Below, piece after piece: positions 3,616-6,063 of a DNA stretch of 6,063 nucleotides (the first letter of the stretch is position 1; the number at the start of each line of letters is the position of its first letter). The stretch covers positions 1 through 6,063 of the forward strand of contig CAXGIQ010000085.1 in assembly GCA_964009845.1 (NCBI GenBank), given 5' to 3'. The notes beneath the pieces were generated by a model that saw only the letters and a program-made list of their open reading frames with translations, ran no database searches and was not told where the DNA came from. Source of the DNA: UBA7312 sp002715345. Its GTDB lineage: Bacteria; Bacteroidota; Bacteroidia; Flavobacteriales; UBA7312. The position numbers were made by a program, and so were the translations under genes.

Positions 3616-6063
3616 TTTGAAAGTATTCGTTGACTTTATTTTTGTAAAAAGGTGTTAAGGAAGGAGGAATGGTTCTTAAAAGTTCTTCTTGTTTTTCCTT
3701 TTCTTTTTGGTATTCTTCAAAGGGATTAATAAGTCTATTCGTGATGTCTTGAAGCCATTCTTGGGACTCCCTTTGTTTGTCTTGCTCTCTTTCTCTATGC
3801 GCCTTTTCTGCTTCTAGTAATTTATTCAGAATTTCTTGTTGCCTTAAGAGGGTTTGTTGTGTGATATTTCGGTTGATGATATCTGTTTCTGTTTCCTCCA
3901 TTTGCTTCAGCATTTTATCAATAGTTTTCTTTGCCTTTTGATCTCCACTTAGCTCTTCGCGAATTTCTTGCATTCGTTTACGAATCATTTCTTGCTCAGC
4001 TGCCATTTTAGAAAGCTCTTTACTTTGTTTCCCTTGCTTCTTCTTACCATTTTCCCCTTTTCCATCCTTCATCATCCCTTTTATTTTATCTAGTAATTGT
4101 TGCTGTCTTTGTCGCATCTTGCTAACAGACCCCTCTCCAATGTTTTTAGGTTTATTACACATTTTATCTCCAGCTCTATCTGCCATTTTCTGCATTTGTT
4201 CTAATGCTTCAAACAGCATTAAAGCAAGATTGTTTGCAGAAGTCATTGCAAATTGTTGTCGCTCACTAGCTTTGTTTGAAAATCTTTCTTCCATTAAAAT
4301 TAACGACTTTTCCATTCCACTGTTTAATGCGCTGATCTCTCGATTAACCATAGCATGTATTTGAGGCTGCCTTTTGCTTAAAGCGAATAGGCTGTCCTCA
4401 ATAATTTGCGCATCATTTTGCAACTTTTTTTGTAGCTGCATGTATTGCGTGTATTGTGGACTATTGATGTTTGTTTCAGTGATGTTAGCAAGAAGCATTT
4501 CTTGATCTAAGGAGAGCGTGATAAGGTTTTCTAAAATTTGTCGCAATGTAGCCATGTCTTCCGAGACACTATCTGATTTAGATTGCTGCATAGAAGATTG
4601 AAGTTTTTGACTCATTTCTTCCATTTTTTGCGCGGCATTTTTCTGTGATTGGGAAGATTTTTTCTTCATATTCATTTCTAGATGCTCCAAGCTTTTTTTC
4701 ATTTCCTCCTGTATCTGCTCCTCTTCGGGTTTCATATTAGGAAGCTCTTGTTTTTTCTCTAAATCTTGATTTAGCTCCTCTGCTTTTTTAAGTTCTTCCT
4801 GTATTTTTTCAAATTCTTCTTGAATAGCTTCCTGTTGTTCTTTAAGGTCCTCTTTATTCGTGTCCTTTTGCTGAGTTTCTTCTGATAATTTTTTTTGTTT
4901 CTGAGTTAGCTCATCTAGTTTTTGAATCGTATTTTCTAGTTTTTGTTGCAGCTCCAGTTGCTTGAATAACTCTAGAGATCTGTCCAGTTCCTTTTCTAAA
5001 CTCTCATCGTTCTGCTGCATATCTTCCAACATTTCCTGCAACCGCTCTTTGTTTAGTTCATCCATCATTTTCTGCAGTTCATCCATCATTTCTTTCATCT
5101 CTTCCGTCATTATGTTTTCAAAAAGTTCCTGCAGTAATTCTTGTTTCTTCAACAACTCTTCATTGGGTTGCTCAAAGCGATTTTCTTCTTGTTGGTTTTG
5201 TCTTTGTTGCTGTTGAATTTCAGCTACTCTTTCTTGCAGTTTCTTTTGATTTTGTAGCAGTGATTTCGCTTTTTGCTTGTCTTCCCAGCTCAATTCTTTT
5301 TCCTCTAGTAAATGTCGCTCCAACTCTTCCATTTCTTTTTGCACTTCCTCAGCAAGATTCAAGGCGTCTTCAACTTTTGTTTTTAAAGACTCATTATTCT
5401 CCTCTACCTGTTGCTCATGTTCCTCTTTTGTTGGTGATTTATGAACCATGATTTTAGAACGAGAAGATTTATTTCCGTTAATAGCGTCATTATCCCAAAC
5501 CTCAAAGAAATACTCCAAGCTTTCACCTGTTTTTAGGCCCACACTTGACAAATTCCAGTGGTGATAAAATCCTTGTTGATTATTTTTATTGATAGCTAGC
5601 TCTTCTATAAACCAATCATTGCTTTCTTCACCAAGGGTTCGGAAGTTAAAAGTAAGCGAGCTAAATCCGTAGTCATCTTGAATAACCCCTTCAAAAAAGC
5701 GTAAATGAGTGTTGTTACTATCAATGATTTCGGTCAGCTTAATAGATGGAAAAGCATCTGGAATAACCTCTAATTGATAAAAAATGCTGTCACCATCAAG
5801 CGCTTTGCTGCTTACAAAAAGGCCATAATTAATAGATTGGTAAACCGTTTTTCGAATTTCAAAAAGCTCAGCGCTTATTGTATGAGCCTTTTCTTTTTTA
5901 TCAAACTGGAAAAATAGATTTTCCGCATGCTCTGTTTCAAAACTCCATTGAATTTCTGACCCTTCAGGCACGCGTAAATTCCCTTTGTTAAGGATTTGTT
6001 CACTCTTTAGCTTAGTGTAAGACGGGTAATCGATTTGAGCATTAAAAGATTTAATAATGGGTT
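3602..6063 (-). CDS. DUF4175-family coiled-coil protein, 5' end outside window
   Basis: The frame is open from the TAA at 3604-3602 to the right edge, giving about 819 visible residues (numbered here from base 6061) without a start. The GTG at 5971 is internal, because the 30 codons before it continue the family pattern (IDYPSYTK, LNKGNLRV, then PEGSEIQW). Seen: beta-rich, Ig-like segments over the first ~205 residues, with QDDYGF (128-133) and FEVWDNDAINGNKS (186-199). From about 210 to 495 there is very Glu/Gln/Lys-rich coiled coil. A more ordered helical block follows, containing LRQILENLITLSLDQEMLL (506-524). Another basic/Gln-rich coiled coil holds MRQRQQQLLDKIKGMM (649-664), and the end is TPFYKNKVNEYF. 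Family members are usually around 1,100 residues, with N-terminal membrane helices that would lie outside the window. The function is unknown; a membrane-anchored scaffold is a guess. It overlaps ybeY by 14 bp and heads the visible operon. Confidence 0.86.
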   Translation of the reverse strand, partial: PIIKSFNAQIDYPSYTKLKSEQILNKGNLRVPEGSEIQWSFETEHAENLFFQFDKKEKAHTISAELFEIRKTVYQSINYGLFVSSKALDGDSIFYQLEVIPDAFPSIKLTEIIDSNNTHLRFFEGVIQDDYGFSSLTFNFRTLGEESNDWFIEELAINKNNQQGFYHHWNLSSVGLKTGESLEYFFEVWDNDAINGNKSSRSKIMVHKSPTKEEHEQQVEENNESLKTKVEDALNLAEEVQKEMEELERHLLEEKELSWEDKQKAKSLLQNQKKLQERVAEIQQQQRQNQQEENRFEQPNEELLKKQELLQELFENIMTEEMKEMMDELQKMMDELNKERLQEMLEDMQQNDESLEKELDRSLELFKQLELQQKLENTIQKLDELTQKQKKLSEETQQKDTNKEDLKEQQEAIQEEFEKIQEELKKAEELNQDLEKKQELPNMKPEEEQIQEEMKKSLEHLEMNMKKKSSQSQKNAAQKMEEMSQKLQSSMQQSKSDSVSEDMATLRQILENLITLSLDQEMLLANITETNINSPQYTQYMQLQKKLQNDAQIIEDSLFALSKRQPQIHAMVNREISALNSGMEKSLILMEERFSNKASERQQFAMTSANNLALMLFEALEQMQKMADRAGDKMCNKPKNIGEGSVSKMRQRQQQLLDKIKGMMKDGKGENGKKKQGKQSKELSKMAAEQEMIRKRMQEIREELSGDQKAKKTIDKMLKQMEETETDIINRNITQQTLLRQQEILNKLLEAEKAHREREQDKQRESQEWLQDITNRLINPFEEYQKEKEKQEELLRTIPPSLTPFYKNKVNEYFQNDGR
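5055..5091 (-). repeat. Direct repeat with 21-bp (heptad) period in the coiled coil
   Basis: The 16 bases AGTTCATCCATCATTT occur at 5055-5070 and again at 5076-5091, offset by 21 bp, exactly seven codons. They encode the tandem heptads MMDELQK and MMDELNK. This is a trace of internal duplication that built or extended the coiled coil, and a possible spot for in-frame slippage. Two copies only. Confidence 0.7.

Noticed and set aside
4962..5216. Ser/Cys-rich plus-strand open frame opposite the DUF4175 coiled coil
   Set aside because: Its composition is the antisense reading of Glu/Gln/Lys codons in the real gene. It has no recognisable domain or start context.
4900..5300. Low-complexity Gln/Glu/Lys-rich stretch as a possible assembly artefact or frameshift
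   Set aside because: The frame is open throughout with heptad periodicity, as expected for a genuine coiled coil in this family.

Overview
The window looks like a Bacteroidota chromosome, probably Flavobacteriales-like. The evidence is AT-rich DNA, lineage-typical protein sequences (a YbeY with GYQDK after HxxxH, a DUF4175-type membrane-anchored coiled-coil protein, a PorZ-like type IX secretion protein), mostly weak Shine-Dalgarno sequences and a TAnnTTTG-type promoter element. The genus cannot be told from this stretch.

All genes lie on the minus strand, so they read from right to left. From the right edge: (1) the 3' part of a large DUF4175-family gene, whose 5' end is outside the window (the GTG at 5971 is not its start); (2) ybeY, overlapping it by 14 bp; (3) mnmG (gidA), 26 bp further on; (4) a class I SAM-dependent methyltransferase with an N-terminal zinc ribbon, 24 bp after mnmG; (5) a 225-bp intergenic region; (6) the first 55 codons of a secreted protein resembling the T9SS component PorZ, running off the left edge. 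Genes 1-4 are packed like one operon. The PorZ-like gene probably has its own promoter. The operon combines translation and RNA maintenance (YbeY: 16S rRNA maturation; MnmG: tRNA wobble-uridine modification) with two proteins of unknown substrate.

The most striking non-coding signal is a perfect 16-bp parS centromere sequence, TGTTTCACGTGAAACA, at 1190-1205. It lies inside the methyltransferase coding region, where it is read as Val-Ser-Arg-Glu-Thr. A second, degenerate parS-like site at 1288-1303 fills most of the gap between mnmG and the methyltransferase, 98 bp away centre to centre. This pair suggests a ParB-loading (chromosome segregation) locus, and so an origin-proximal position. No ParA, ParB or origin is visible in the window itself.
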